Below, in pieces: positions 22,336 to 32,800 of a stretch of 64,000 nt of DNA. Location of the stretch: contig JAAAXW010000003.1 in assembly GCA_015680625.1 (NCBI GenBank), forward strand, positions 186,001 through 250,000. The letters run 5' to 3'. A program made the translations under genes and the position numbers. Each line of letters begins with the position of its first letter. The first letter of the stretch is position 1. The DNA is from Mortierella hygrophila. Taxonomy: Eukaryota > Mortierellomycota > Mortierellomycetes > Mortierellales > Mortierellaceae. The notes beneath the pieces were generated by a model. It did no database searches and was not told where the DNA came from. It saw only the letters and a program-made list of their open reading frames with translations.

Positions 22336-22341
22336 AATAAA
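22336..22341 (+). terminator. Candidate polyadenylation signal AATAAA (PP2A gene)
   Basis: Exact AATAAA 165 bases after the PP2A stop, following a T-rich 3' stretch. Confidence 0.5.
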
Positions 22342-23211
22342 ATAAGGTGAACGATATCCGCGTGGTGCCGATTGGATATCCTCATTGACCAAGTCCTCCT
22401 TGTTCCACCAGTTTCAAGTCTAGAAGACGAAGTTAAGACTTTGCTTGCGACCCAATGCAAGCAAGCCACAACTCAAATGAGGCTTCTCACTTGTCCATTT
22501 TGTGCCCTCGTCCAATCGGCTCAACCTCGTCGATATCTCGACCTGTACGCGACTCTCAAAGGACAAAGACTGTCGAACGTAATTCATCTTCGTCACATGG
22601 TTTGAAAAACTGGGTCGCGCATGGATGGGAAGAAGAGAGGGCAAAACGGCCGATATGGCTCGGACTCTGTCGAGTCAGAAAGTAACTCACGACTTTTTGA
22701 ATAGGAAGACGAGGATGTACAGAGTGTTTGTTTGGTATCAATTGAATCATTGAAGTGGGACGCTTTCTTGTGGCTAGAGAAACTTCGGGGGTTCTTGTCA
22801 AGTCAGAGAGTGACTACGATATGGTTTGAGCTGTTAGTCGCGAATGGTATTTAGACTGGTACAAATCACTAACATCAGAATGCTCCGAGGATGGTGATGA
22901 GCAAAGCGCCAATTTTGATATAGGAACGCAAATCTCGTAAATGCGACAGGACCTTGCGCGTGGGCCCGATCTAAATCTGTAACTTTGAGATGAAGTATGG
23001 TGGTAGCGTCACGACAGGAGGTGGCGTGCTAGCTGAGGAAGAATATCAAGGTCAACAAGTGCATTTTGCTAGGGCTGGATAGGTATCGTCTGGAATATTC
23101 ATCGCTTCTATTCATTCACGGCAAATAATGTTCAATGCCTGATAAGTCGTAGTAGCGAAGTAGTGGAGGTTATTCATACCGCTCCGCCTCTTATATATAT
23201 ACGTTTTATAG
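22342..23211. other. Spacer without recognisable gene
   Basis: Mixed-composition sequence downstream of PP2A. Open frames are short and of unnatural composition on both strands. Confidence 0.4.
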
Positions 23212-23558
23212 GAATGTTGGCCGTGGTGTTTAGGATACGAAAGTGGCAGGATATATGGGTGGCAGGCAAGGCATCGAGTACGATTGTCCTTGCGTCGAAT
23301 CTCCATGAACTCCGAATGTTCTTGCAGGACTCTGCTCATCAAGTTGCAGAGCTGTTGGTATGTCGTCCGTGAGTGTGCTCTTCTTGCATTATCCATTAAT
23401 TAGCTGCTAATTTTGTTCCTCACTCGTGTTTGTGCATTCTCTATAAGCGCACTACCGTCAAGCTCACCAACAATACCAGTACCGATAAAAAGGGGAAGAT
23501 GCAGAAGCGCAGCAGGGAGACTGAGCAGCCTGGGCGTGAGGTATCTGATGAAGAGTAG
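23212..23558 (+). pseudogene. Possible orphan exon pair (gene fragment, unidentified)
   Basis: Two coding-like segments with good splice context: 23212-23357 (preceded by TTTTATAG, followed by a GTATGT donor) and 23448-23558 (preceded by CTATAAG, ending in TAG). The joined frame is open for 84 codons from the ATG at 23214, with KASSTIVLASNLHELRMF and HQVAELL, then a charged tail (KKGKMQKRSRETEQ, SDEE). No upstream exon is evident and no family is recognised. It could be the end of a decayed gene, a small real gene, or chance. Confidence 0.3.
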
Positions 23559-24064
23559 GTTTGGATATAGAGGTCTGTTCGAGACAATTAAAATGGTTTG
23601 TATACCCCCTCAACTTTTTATTGCTCTTTTTTCTTGCTCGAATTTGTAAGTATATCTATCATTCAAACGAAATACAACCAAGTGTAGTCTTGCTCCTTGG
23701 TTTTGAACACAGCACCATTACTGATCACTTTATCTGTCTCGCAGCACCAAAAAAAATCTCGCGCAACGACCCCCTCTATTTCACTGCTCGAGCGACTCGA
23801 ATGGACTCTGGTCTAGGCAATCGGATAAACAGCGAAAACAGTCTCTCTGAGATGCAAATAGAAGTAGAATAGAATAAAGGACGAGAGACGGGGGCTGCAC
23901 ACGTTAAAATTTGAGCATGTCCCTGGATTTTTTTTTTGCCCGTGTTTCTCTATGCAGAGAAAAAGGAGAGCTCGACCGAGAAAAACATCAAAACGCGCAT
24001 TTTCTCACACTCCGTGGCACCCATCTTTGTTACCTTTTCTTGTTTTTTACATCTCACCGACACA
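23559..24064. other. Upstream region of the short-chain dehydrogenase
   Basis: About 0.5 kb. Nothing recognisable apart from the likely promoter/leader of the downstream gene. Confidence 0.4.
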
Positions 24065-25466
24065 ATGAATCTCGTTCGACTGGCACAACATCGCATCCCT
24101 GCCACTCCTGTTGCTGCTCGGCTCCAGAGTCGTCTCCTCCCCCTGCCATTACCATGTCTGACAACTCCAAGCATCCGGTTCAGTCATTCATCCTCCTCTT
24201 CGTCCTCGTCTGATGACAAGGCCCACGCACCATTCAGCCACAACATGAGCTCGAGACTTCGTGGCAAGAACGTGTTAATGTAAGACATATTACGGAGTTG
24301 TGGGGGAGAGGGTATTGAGCGTGGGAGTAAAGTAAAAGAAAATTGGACACATCATGAACTGACATGCTATCATACCCGTGGTGGTGTCACCGACTCAATT
24401 CGTGTGTGTGGAATAGCACTGGCGCATCCTCAGGTATTGGTGAGGCGTGCGCGCGCCATTTCGCTCAAGCAGGATCCAACTTGGTAACATATGATGGCTT
24501 TTTTGATCTGATAACTTGGCTTACTTTGGGATCTACATCACACGCGTTTCTAAACTCTTGTTTTTTTTTCTTCTTCTTACTCGATTTTAGCTGTTGGCTG
24601 CGCGTCGCAAGGACAGGTTGGAAAAGCTGAAAAAAGATCTGGAGTCCCAACATCCTCAGATCAATATCAGGACGTTTGAGCTGGATGTCCGTAACCGTGC
24701 CAAGGTCCAGGCCACTGCCGCCACATTTGGAGATGTCGATGTCCTCGTCAACAATGCTGGTAAGGAGCGATCAACTTCGCGTTTTCTCCTTTTTTTTTGT
24801 CTTGCGTGTTTTTTGTCGTTTCAATTGCTTACTCAATTGTCACTCCTCCTTCCTTTTGGTGCACAGGCCTTGTGATTGGATTGGAGAAGCTGGAGGATAT
24901 TACAGAGGAAGCGATGGACACGATGATTGACACGAATGTCAAGGGTCTGGTCCATGTTACTCAGGCAGTGTTGCCCGGCATGCGCGTTAGAGACAAAGGC
25001 CATATCATCAATATTGGATCTGTGGCTGGACAACAGGCTTATGGGAACGGGTCAATCTATTGCGGATCCAAAGCTGCGGTGGCGTCGATCTCCAAGGCTC
25101 TTCTTTTCGAGACCATCGATACGGCGATCCGCATCTCTGAGATCAACCCAGGTAAGCCAATCTTGATATTTATCGCCTCAATTGTTGTTACTTTGAGTTT
25201 TACACCTACTAAAGTCAGTTGTTTTGTATATGTTCACTCTGAATGGGAATATAGGAATGGTGGAGACCGAGTTCTCGGTGGTGCGGTTCAAGGGCGACAA
25301 GAGCAAGGCGGACTCTGTCTACAAGGGGGTCCAACCACTAGATGGTAATGATATTGCCGAGACAGTTGTCTTTGTTGCTGGAAGGCCGGAACATGTCAAC
25401 ATTGCGGAGATGCTTGTTTTCCCTACCAACCAGGCAGCAGCAACCACTGTCTACCGCAAGCCTTGA
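24065..25466 (+). CDS. Short-chain dehydrogenase/reductase, NADP-dependent 3-hydroxy acid dehydrogenase-like, with mitochondrial-type leader
   Basis: Five exons, 24065-24279, 24417-24483, 24591-24759, 24867-25151 and 25255-25466, give 315 residues. Classical SDR motifs: TGASSGIG cofactor loop (73-80), NNAG, catalytic Ser202 in NIGSVAG, and Tyr215/Lys219 in YCGSK. AARRKDRLE after the second strand suggests NADP preference. The C-terminal part (ISEINPGMVETEFS, YKGVQPLDGNDIAETV, NIAEMLVFPTNQA) matches the YdfG / yeast Ymr226c group, which oxidises serine, 3-hydroxyisobutyrate-type and other 3-hydroxy acids. Residues 1-60 are an Arg-rich, acid-poor extension typical of mitochondrial import (MNLVRLAQHRIPA, then a Ser run). 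An internal Met at 61 (MSSRLRGKNVLITG) is where cytosolic relatives begin. AATAAA at 25543. Confidence 0.9.
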
Positions 25467-25542
25467 GTTTGTTTGTTGTTGATATATTTTTTTTTCTTTG
25501 TTCGCAGTATAAGTATGGAGAATCTGCGAAACAAAAAGAGTG

Positions 25543-25548
25543 AATAAA
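25543..25548 (+). terminator. Candidate polyadenylation signal AATAAA (SDR gene)
   Basis: Exact AATAAA 77 bases after the dehydrogenase stop. Confidence 0.5.
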
Positions 25549-26458
25549 AGTCCAATGAGGCAAGAAAGAGATTTACATTATACTTTGTAAAGCTAAGAAT
25601 GAGAATGGGGAGTGAGGATTGAGAAAAAGGATGATAGAGGAGAAGGGCAGTAACGCTCCTCTCCTGTCCACCTGTCTACCTGTCTACCTCGTTCTCCTCA
25701 ACGGCGCTCTTTTTAGCTCGCACTCTCCTGTATTCCAAATATCTCCTTGGTTGGTGCTTGGTCGTGTTGACAGATTTAAAAAAAAGGGGGCGGGCTCGAG
25801 CGGGTGAATACAGAACGAGTCAATGGTCTAGAAAATGCTCAGGTGCATCTCCATACCCTTGAACAGAAAGAGAGATAGGAGTGATAAGCAAGGAGGCACT
25901 CATGATGGAAATGGAATAGGCCCGAAAAAAAAAAAAAAAAAAAAGAAAAGGTTTTGTTGAATCATCTACATTAGGGAAGAGCTCTGATTGTCTGTTTGCC
26001 ATCACATCTTTTTTTTTTTTTTTTTTTTTTTTCTTTTCGTCCTTTCCTTTTGTTTGACTTGCCCTCGCTTATTCGTTCTCCCTCCCTACCTTCGCCCTCA
26101 TTTCACTTACTTTTTCTTCTCCCTTTCCTCTCTTCTCGTCTTCCTTTCTTTTCTTCCCCCTTCACTTCTGTCCTGTTCTGTTCGTCTCCTCCCCTCCCCA
26201 CTTTCCTTGTTCTTCGACCTATTCCTTCCCTCTCTCTCTCTCTTTTTCCCCTTTTTCGTCTTCTCCATCCCCCAACCAGCCACTCATTCTTTTTTCCACC
26301 TTCCCTTCTACCTCTTTCCCTCATTTCCTTTCCTGACATCCTCACACTCAACATCACCATCATTCAGCAGTTAGTTATTTCAAACTGTCGGTAAGTCACC
26401 TTCCAATTCAAACGACAATTGCTACCACAACGACTATGACAAGAAAAAGAAAAAGAAA

Positions 26459-26490
<32 letters not shown>

Positions 26491-27393
26491 AAGAAAAAGA
26501 AAAAAAAGACCGACTTTGGTGCAGTCATTAAATAAGCGGCGTGAAGCTGCTTCTGGTGGGGACAATAACGTTGGCCCTTGCACACACAGGGAAAGACACA
26601 CACGCACCTGAGCAGTATCCCACATGAGCAGTATTCCACTTGGGGGCCAGCAACGATGTCTAGAATTCTTGCAGGAGAAAGCTTGTCTCTGCGACCCAGT
26701 CTAATTGACCGTCGACAAACACGGACCAACGACACACACAGCTTTTCCACGCTTTTCATTTGCTCATCAATCCTTTTTCTCTCTCTCAGTGTATCATTTT
26801 GTAGACAGACAGAAGAACAAACAGACAGAATAGAGGCCAGGCGAACAACAGTGACTACAACGAGACATACCTTTTTTACGTTCTTGTTTTCCTCATCTCG
26901 TTTTGTTCATTCCATTTCTTTTTTTTCTACTTTTTCCTTTTTTCTTTTTTCTCCCTTCTTTTTGTTCCCGCATTACCTTTTTTTTCTCCTTCTCTCGCGT
27001 TCATTCGTTCGTGCACCCTCTCCCTCGACCATCCTTCAGGGTGTGTTTTTTTCTCATCACCTTTTTGCTCGTCAAAAAGAGTCGATGAAGGGCAAGACCT
27101 CTCTCACGTCCTTCAGCGATATCCTGGACAATCCTTTTATCGATCATACCCATCAACGCGTCTATATGGACAAACCACGCGTGATTGCTCGACAACTTCA
27201 TTGACGCACACACCAACCCAGATTGACCCAAGTAAAGAACCCTAGAACTTTCCGTCCTGATTTTTTTCTTACTTTTTTTGTAGTTATCTTCATCGTTGGG
27301 CAAACAAACCCCTTTTGACCACCCATTCCCCTATTCTGCAGATCTATTCTCCGTGAAACCCCTTTCTTTTCTCGAAGGCGTTTGGTTACGGAC
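25549..27393. other. Spacer and CT-rich upstream region of the zinc-finger gene
   Basis: 1.8 kb. Holds poly(A) near 25925, poly(T) near 26010, an extended CT-rich block (26030-26380), an AAAAG repeat and a second CT-rich block (26750-27050). No convincing gene; open frames are translations of CT repeats. Confidence 0.5.
26441..26508. repeat. AAAAAG microsatellite
   Basis: Tandem GAAAAA units with a central pure-A stretch, about 68 bases. Confidence 0.85.
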
Positions 27394-27514
27394 ATGCAGC
27401 ACAGGATCACCCCACCATTTGACAAAGATCATCGACCACACCTAACAGAGCACATACCGTCAAGGCAAGAAAAAGAAACGAGGCGTGGCCCAACCATGTC
27501 GTACTCGTTAACGC

Positions 27515-27545
<31 letters not shown>

Positions 27546-29489
27546 GCAACAACAACAACAACTACAACAACAACAACTACAACTACAACTACAACTACAA
27601 CTACAACTACAACTACAGCTAGAGCTAGAACAACACCAACAACAACACCAACACCAACAGTATCAACAGCAACCTTCAGCGCTTACCCAAGTTCAACCAC
27701 CAACATTCGCCCAATCGACGACGCCATCACACACTCCACCAACTCCGCTGCCTTTACCACAGCCTTTACCACAGCACGCGCCGGACACGCAGCATAGTCC
27801 AAAGGCAACTCTGGCTACAATCCCGACATATCAAGGACAGATGACTTTAATGGATCGACAAGGCGTTGGTCCGACAGCGAGCAACAGCATGGAACACTTG
27901 GCAACCATAACTACGACATCGTCTAACTCCGAAACTTGGGGAGACATGCTGAACATGTCGCATCCAAGAGCCAAAGTGACCTATACTACGGACAGGACAC
28001 GGTCTGAAGGTACCATCCGCTTGAACACGTCGACACCGTCACCTGATGGTAAAAAAGTTTCCTCTGCCCTTAACCTGTTGGTGAAAGAAAAAAAGGGGAT
28101 GGACACTAAACCTCTCTCCCACTCCCTCAACCATTTTCTGTAAAAAGGCCGGATGACAACAAGCACAGACCCTGATACTAGCAGGTGTCAGGAAGACTTT
28201 GCTCTAAGCGGGCATGGACCAGATACACACTCGGACCCTACTTCCATTCGTCATCAACTACAGGGTACTCAAGGCCAACCATACCACCGTTATCTTCAAC
28301 AACAACCGGCATATTATGCACGTCCTTGGCCTGGCCACCCTGGCAGGCGTGCGAGCGGGCCACTGTCGACACTCGAGAACGCCTCGTCAGGAGCAAAGAT
28401 GTATTCAGAGAACCTCAGGTCGAAGGAATTTAATGGACATGACCGGTTTACATTGGTATGAATTCAATCAGTTCAATTACCCCCCGCAGTTTGCAATTGT
28501 ATAACGAACCGTGGAGAGGAGGGAGACTAATGCCTTCTTGACTTGTTCTTCGTTGTCGCCTGTGATAGCTGGCAGCTCCTCGACACAGGAGCCAAGATAA
28601 CACCGTCGTTCCTTATCGTCGGCTCTCTGCAGACACCCTATCGAGTGTAGATCGCAGTGGGAACATAGGGCTATGGAATGACGATGGAGGTAAGATTACG
28701 TTACGTGTTGTGAGACGAGCGTACAGCACTTATTATGAACATAGGGTAACGACTAACAACTGTGGCTATTGAACGACTGTAGGTTATCCTCAAAGCAGGG
28801 GTCCACCACATCACAGTGGCATAAAAAATAACCGATTTCGCCAGCCTTTTCTGGACTCTGGCGACATGCACAGAGTGGGGTATCACCAGCGCCATGACTG
28901 GATGACCCCCCACCACCACCACCGGGGACACTCATATTACCATCCTCGATATTCTCCATACCCAGATCGTCCTCCCTATCTACAAACCTACGTACGGTCA
29001 GGAGCTCAAGGGGGTCAGGCTGCAAGTCAAATCCAAGATTCTATCGAACCAGGGCCAATACCACCGAGATATGCTTCCAACCCCGGGGATCCATTCGCTC
29101 GACCGACTGAACACCATCACCACCACCACCACTCATATCGACCTGATCAAGTCGAACTAGAGGATGGCCTTGTACCAACCTCGAGTGATTACCATCGCCA
29201 CAACTTTGGCCATCAATACCAGCATCGACCAGCCGAAGGATCGCTTCGTCCATTGGATCAACAACAACAGTTCAGTCATCCTCCTGGTGAAGGCCACTTC
29301 AACGGCCGCCCTGATGCTCCAGAATTGGTACTGTCTTTATCACCGCCTCATCCGCTGCAGTACAATCCCGATCCTGGTTATCCGCTCCCAGGTCAACTAT
29401 CAAGACTTGGAGACCCACAGGGATCGATACACGAGCGCCAGAAGAATCATTATCAATGGCAGGAGCATCCGCGGCAGCAACGGTCGCCA

Positions 29490-29569
<80 letters not shown>

Positions 29570-32411
29570 GCAACAACAACAACAACAACAACAACAGCTA
29601 CAACAACAGTTACAGCAACATAACCCAGAGGATTCAGGTGCTCGTCAAGAACTAGTAACGAGCACTGAATTGGGAAGGCAACAAGCACAACTCGGCTCTT
29701 CTGGACAAAGTCTAAGGAGCCAGGGGCACGGGCATGGCGGACCACAGTGGCAACACTCTTCCCACGACGACAACCAGACTCCGCAACAGTCTGGTCATTC
29801 TCACCCCAAACAACTTGCACCTGTGTTTCTCTCAACATCACAGAGAACATGGGAGGCACCCGAGAAGGATCCTAAAGGATCAGCTTCTATTTCCTCATCC
29901 ATTGCGCAAGACACGCGTGCTGGAGCAAGGACCAGTGGTGCCCAATCTCTAGTCAAGAGGCCATCCATCCCCCTTGCTATTGAAACACACAGACGATTAT
30001 CAATGCCAGCAGGAGCATTCGGTAATCAACAAACAGCAATCATTGAGGTGACCGAACAGTCCGTGCATGAGAGCCATCAGCACATGCAACCCGGTCACCG
30101 GCCACCACAGACAGCCAACGATACAGGGTCCCAGCCCACAACTCGATTCCCTCGCGGCGACAGAGATGGTGGAATTGAAGGCGTCTACCAACAAAGCAAC
30201 GACGATAGTATGACGACGGGTGTGGAAGAAAGCGACAATTGTGTTCAGAGCTACAACCGCTACCATGAACGAGGACAACGAACGGGCCTCATGAGGAAGG
30301 AGCGCAACGAGGAGAACAGGGCGATGGAGGGTATTCAGGATGCTTCCTCCCGTCAACGCGAGGCTACTCAGATACCAACGGATCGCCCGCTCTCCAGCGC
30401 CAGTGAGGAAGGTCTGGAGAGGAAGGTCAGTCTTGGGTCGTTGGGCCAAGTATTAGAGCCGACCGCCAAGATTTTGAGGAGTTTGTCCGTTGACATGGAG
30501 TTGCTGTACGTGGAGTTGCCGCGCATGGAAAGACGAACCAACCGAAGCTCGGTGCCATTAAGCAGAGAACCTGGAACAGCCACTGGAGAAGGGGTTGATA
30601 TGAGAGGACAACAGCTCCATCCGTATGGCCAGGAGAGGGATCGGGACGAGTCGATCCAAAGTAGCGGGACAAACCTGGACGATAGTCTGCAGAGTCAGAG
30701 TGGAGAAGCTGAGACAGATTCATCCTTCACAAGAGAAGCGTCATCGGCCCTCTCTGTAGTTGCGGATACTGCAGCAAGGCTCGGCGGAATGGCCATGGCG
30801 ACTTCATCTCCCCATGAACCTTCGGCAACCTCGGGTGAGTTTTGATAAATGAAATGTTTGAAAGCAACGGTAGTAGCAACGTGTAACATGAGCGCAGCTA
30901 TTACATGAAAGGTAACCTTGCTAATATACCTTTTTCATGCCATTTAGACTTGAGCTTTGGAAAGTCTACGTCGGCTGACAGGGATGTGGCCCTGAGAGAT
31001 CCGCGACGACTTCCAACAGGAACTAATGGTGCTTCACTCATCTTGGGCCAAGCAGGATACTATACGACGCGCGATATCGAAGCGCTGTTTACCCACTGGG
31101 AATTGAAGTGCCTTTCGTCGTGGGAAGCCAAAGATGCCAACAGTCTGCGACCAGAAGTTGGAAAAGACTCCAAAGGCAAGGGCAGGAAGCTGGACAAGTC
31201 TCACGATATTCGGAAGAGGAAAGACTCGAGATCAAGCCTCTATGACGAGTCCAACAATGAAGGAGGATTCGAGGATGAGAGTGACGATGATGACGATGAT
31301 GACGATGATGACGACGATGATGGTGACGATGACGAAGATGAAACGGAGAGTGACAAGGAGGAGGTTGACGGGAACAAACGCGGAGCCCAGGGCGCATCGG
31401 GCTCTTCCAAGAGGAAGAGGCGTTTGTCGAGTAGACGCGTCAGCAAAGGCAGAGGTAAGGGCAAGGACAGTTTGGGGTCCGGTGGCAGAAAGCAGAAGAA
31501 GTTGAAGTCGGCCGAGGAAACGAAGAGACACCCTTGTCAAGAATGTGGGAAGCGGTTCTCACGACCCAGCCAGCGGAACACACACTATCTCACACACACT
31601 GGCGAAGTAAAGCTAAAGAGGAAAGCGTGTCGCTTGCATGATATATTGTGCGCGCAATTATTGGGGTTTGAGGTTTTAACCACTTTCACCTATTGTTTTG
31701 TCCCTTGAATAGAAACCTCATAAGTGTGTTACATGCGACGCGTCCTTCAACGTCGCCAGCAACTTGAAGAGACACGCCGTGAAAGTCCATGCTCCCGACA
31801 GAGTACCTCCAGGCGGAAACGACATGGAGCAGTCATCGTCGAACTCGTCAGTACAAGGCATTGCACTGTTGAGTCCGGCTTCTTTGTTCATATCCGCCCC
31901 ATTACATGAACCACAGCAGCCACAGGAGATGCACCAACACGAACAGCAACAGCAGCAACAACAACCGAAGGCTGAGGTAGAAAAACAAAATCAGCCTTCG
32001 CAAACACAACCCTCCGGAGATCCACAAACAGTGGAACTTTCGTCCGATAATTTACAGCAGACGAGTCATCCACAATCAGCGCTTGAAAAACAACACCATA
32101 CACAGCAACGGCAAGTGTACCAACTTCTCCTTTGCGCCGCCACAGCACTCATCCCGCCGCCGCCACCAACTCACCCAACTGCGTCGTCATCGTTTGGATC
32201 AGAAGAGCAGCAGCAGCAAGAAGCGCTTGTTAGTTTGGGATCGTCACCTCCAACAGCAACAGCAACACACAGAGACGAACCTGTGTCTTCCGCCAAAGAA
32301 GATCACGACGACGGTTCGCCTCGTCCCTCGTCCGACGGTTTAGCAGTCCGACGTGTTAGCAATCACCAACGTCCTAACAATCACAGACGTCTTAACACTC
32401 GACGACGGTAA
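27394..32411 (+). CDS. Very long polyQ C2H2 zinc-finger protein (probable transcription factor)
   Basis: Six exons, 27394-28048, 28148-28455, 28569-28689, 28783-30834, 30948-31606 and 31713-32411, give 1497 residues; every join keeps frame. Another in-frame ATG at 27496 (MSYSLTQQQ) is an equally good start. Two adjacent C2H2 fingers lie near the C-terminus: C1242-C1245-H1258-H1262 (CQECGKRF) and C1270-C1273-H1286-H1291 (CVTCDASF), joined by the canonical THTGEKPHKC linker, with an intron exactly between GE and KP. Before them are a long Asp run (DDDDDDDDDD) and basic KRKRR / GRGKGK blocks, probably for nuclear import. The rest is low-complexity: a Gln/Leu repeat, a run of about 40 Gln, His runs. 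It presumably binds DNA and activates through Gln-rich regions; target genes unknown. The 3' end is uncertain, since the frame after 32110 has Arg-rich, repeat-like content and an alternative last exon is possible. Confidence 0.82.
27574..27616 (+). repeat. CAACTA hexanucleotide repeat coding Gln-Leu
   Basis: About seven CAACTA units inside exon 1 of the zinc-finger gene, translated as alternating Gln-Leu, following a CAA (polyQ) run. Confidence 0.85.
29491..29597 (+). repeat. (CAA)n repeat coding polyQ
   Basis: About 35 near-perfect CAA triplets with rare CAG, in exon 4 of the zinc-finger gene. The near-pure CAA tract is likely length-variable between strains. Confidence 0.9.
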
Positions 32412-32800
32412 AGCTATCACCTTGCCTGTCTCGCTGCCATTAACAAGCCCGATCCACTTGACGGCATCTACCTCGTCGTTTGGTTGCGCTCGCGTTAACT
32501 GAGGCCATGGCAGTGATGGAGCAGCACAAGGACAAACATCATCAGCAAAGGCGAAGCGAGCGTCCTCGAGCCAGAGAACAACAACACCCACAGGCTCAAC
32601 ATCTCAACAACGACATGGCCGATGGAGACCAGCATTCATGGTCTTGGTGGTGTCATCGTCGTCTCCTTTTTCTTTCTCTGGTTCGGAACATCCATAGTTT
32701 GTTTATCAACATATACGCCCTAAACACACTATCAAACAAACGTTCAATATTTTGTCTACTGGGAGGTTTTGTTGTTTAGACTTGAAACTATGCTCTTTCT
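32412..32800. other. Short spacer between convergent genes
   Basis: Shared 3' region of the zinc-finger gene (plus) and the GPI-type protein gene (minus). A 50-codon open stretch at about 32358-32500 (VLTLDDGKAITLP...) looks more protein-like than expected for a 3' UTR and might be a missed last exon. Confidence 0.4.

Noticed and set aside
29299..29859. Long Val-rich minus-strand frame across the CAA repeat
   Set aside because: It is the complement of the polyQ tract of the zinc-finger gene.
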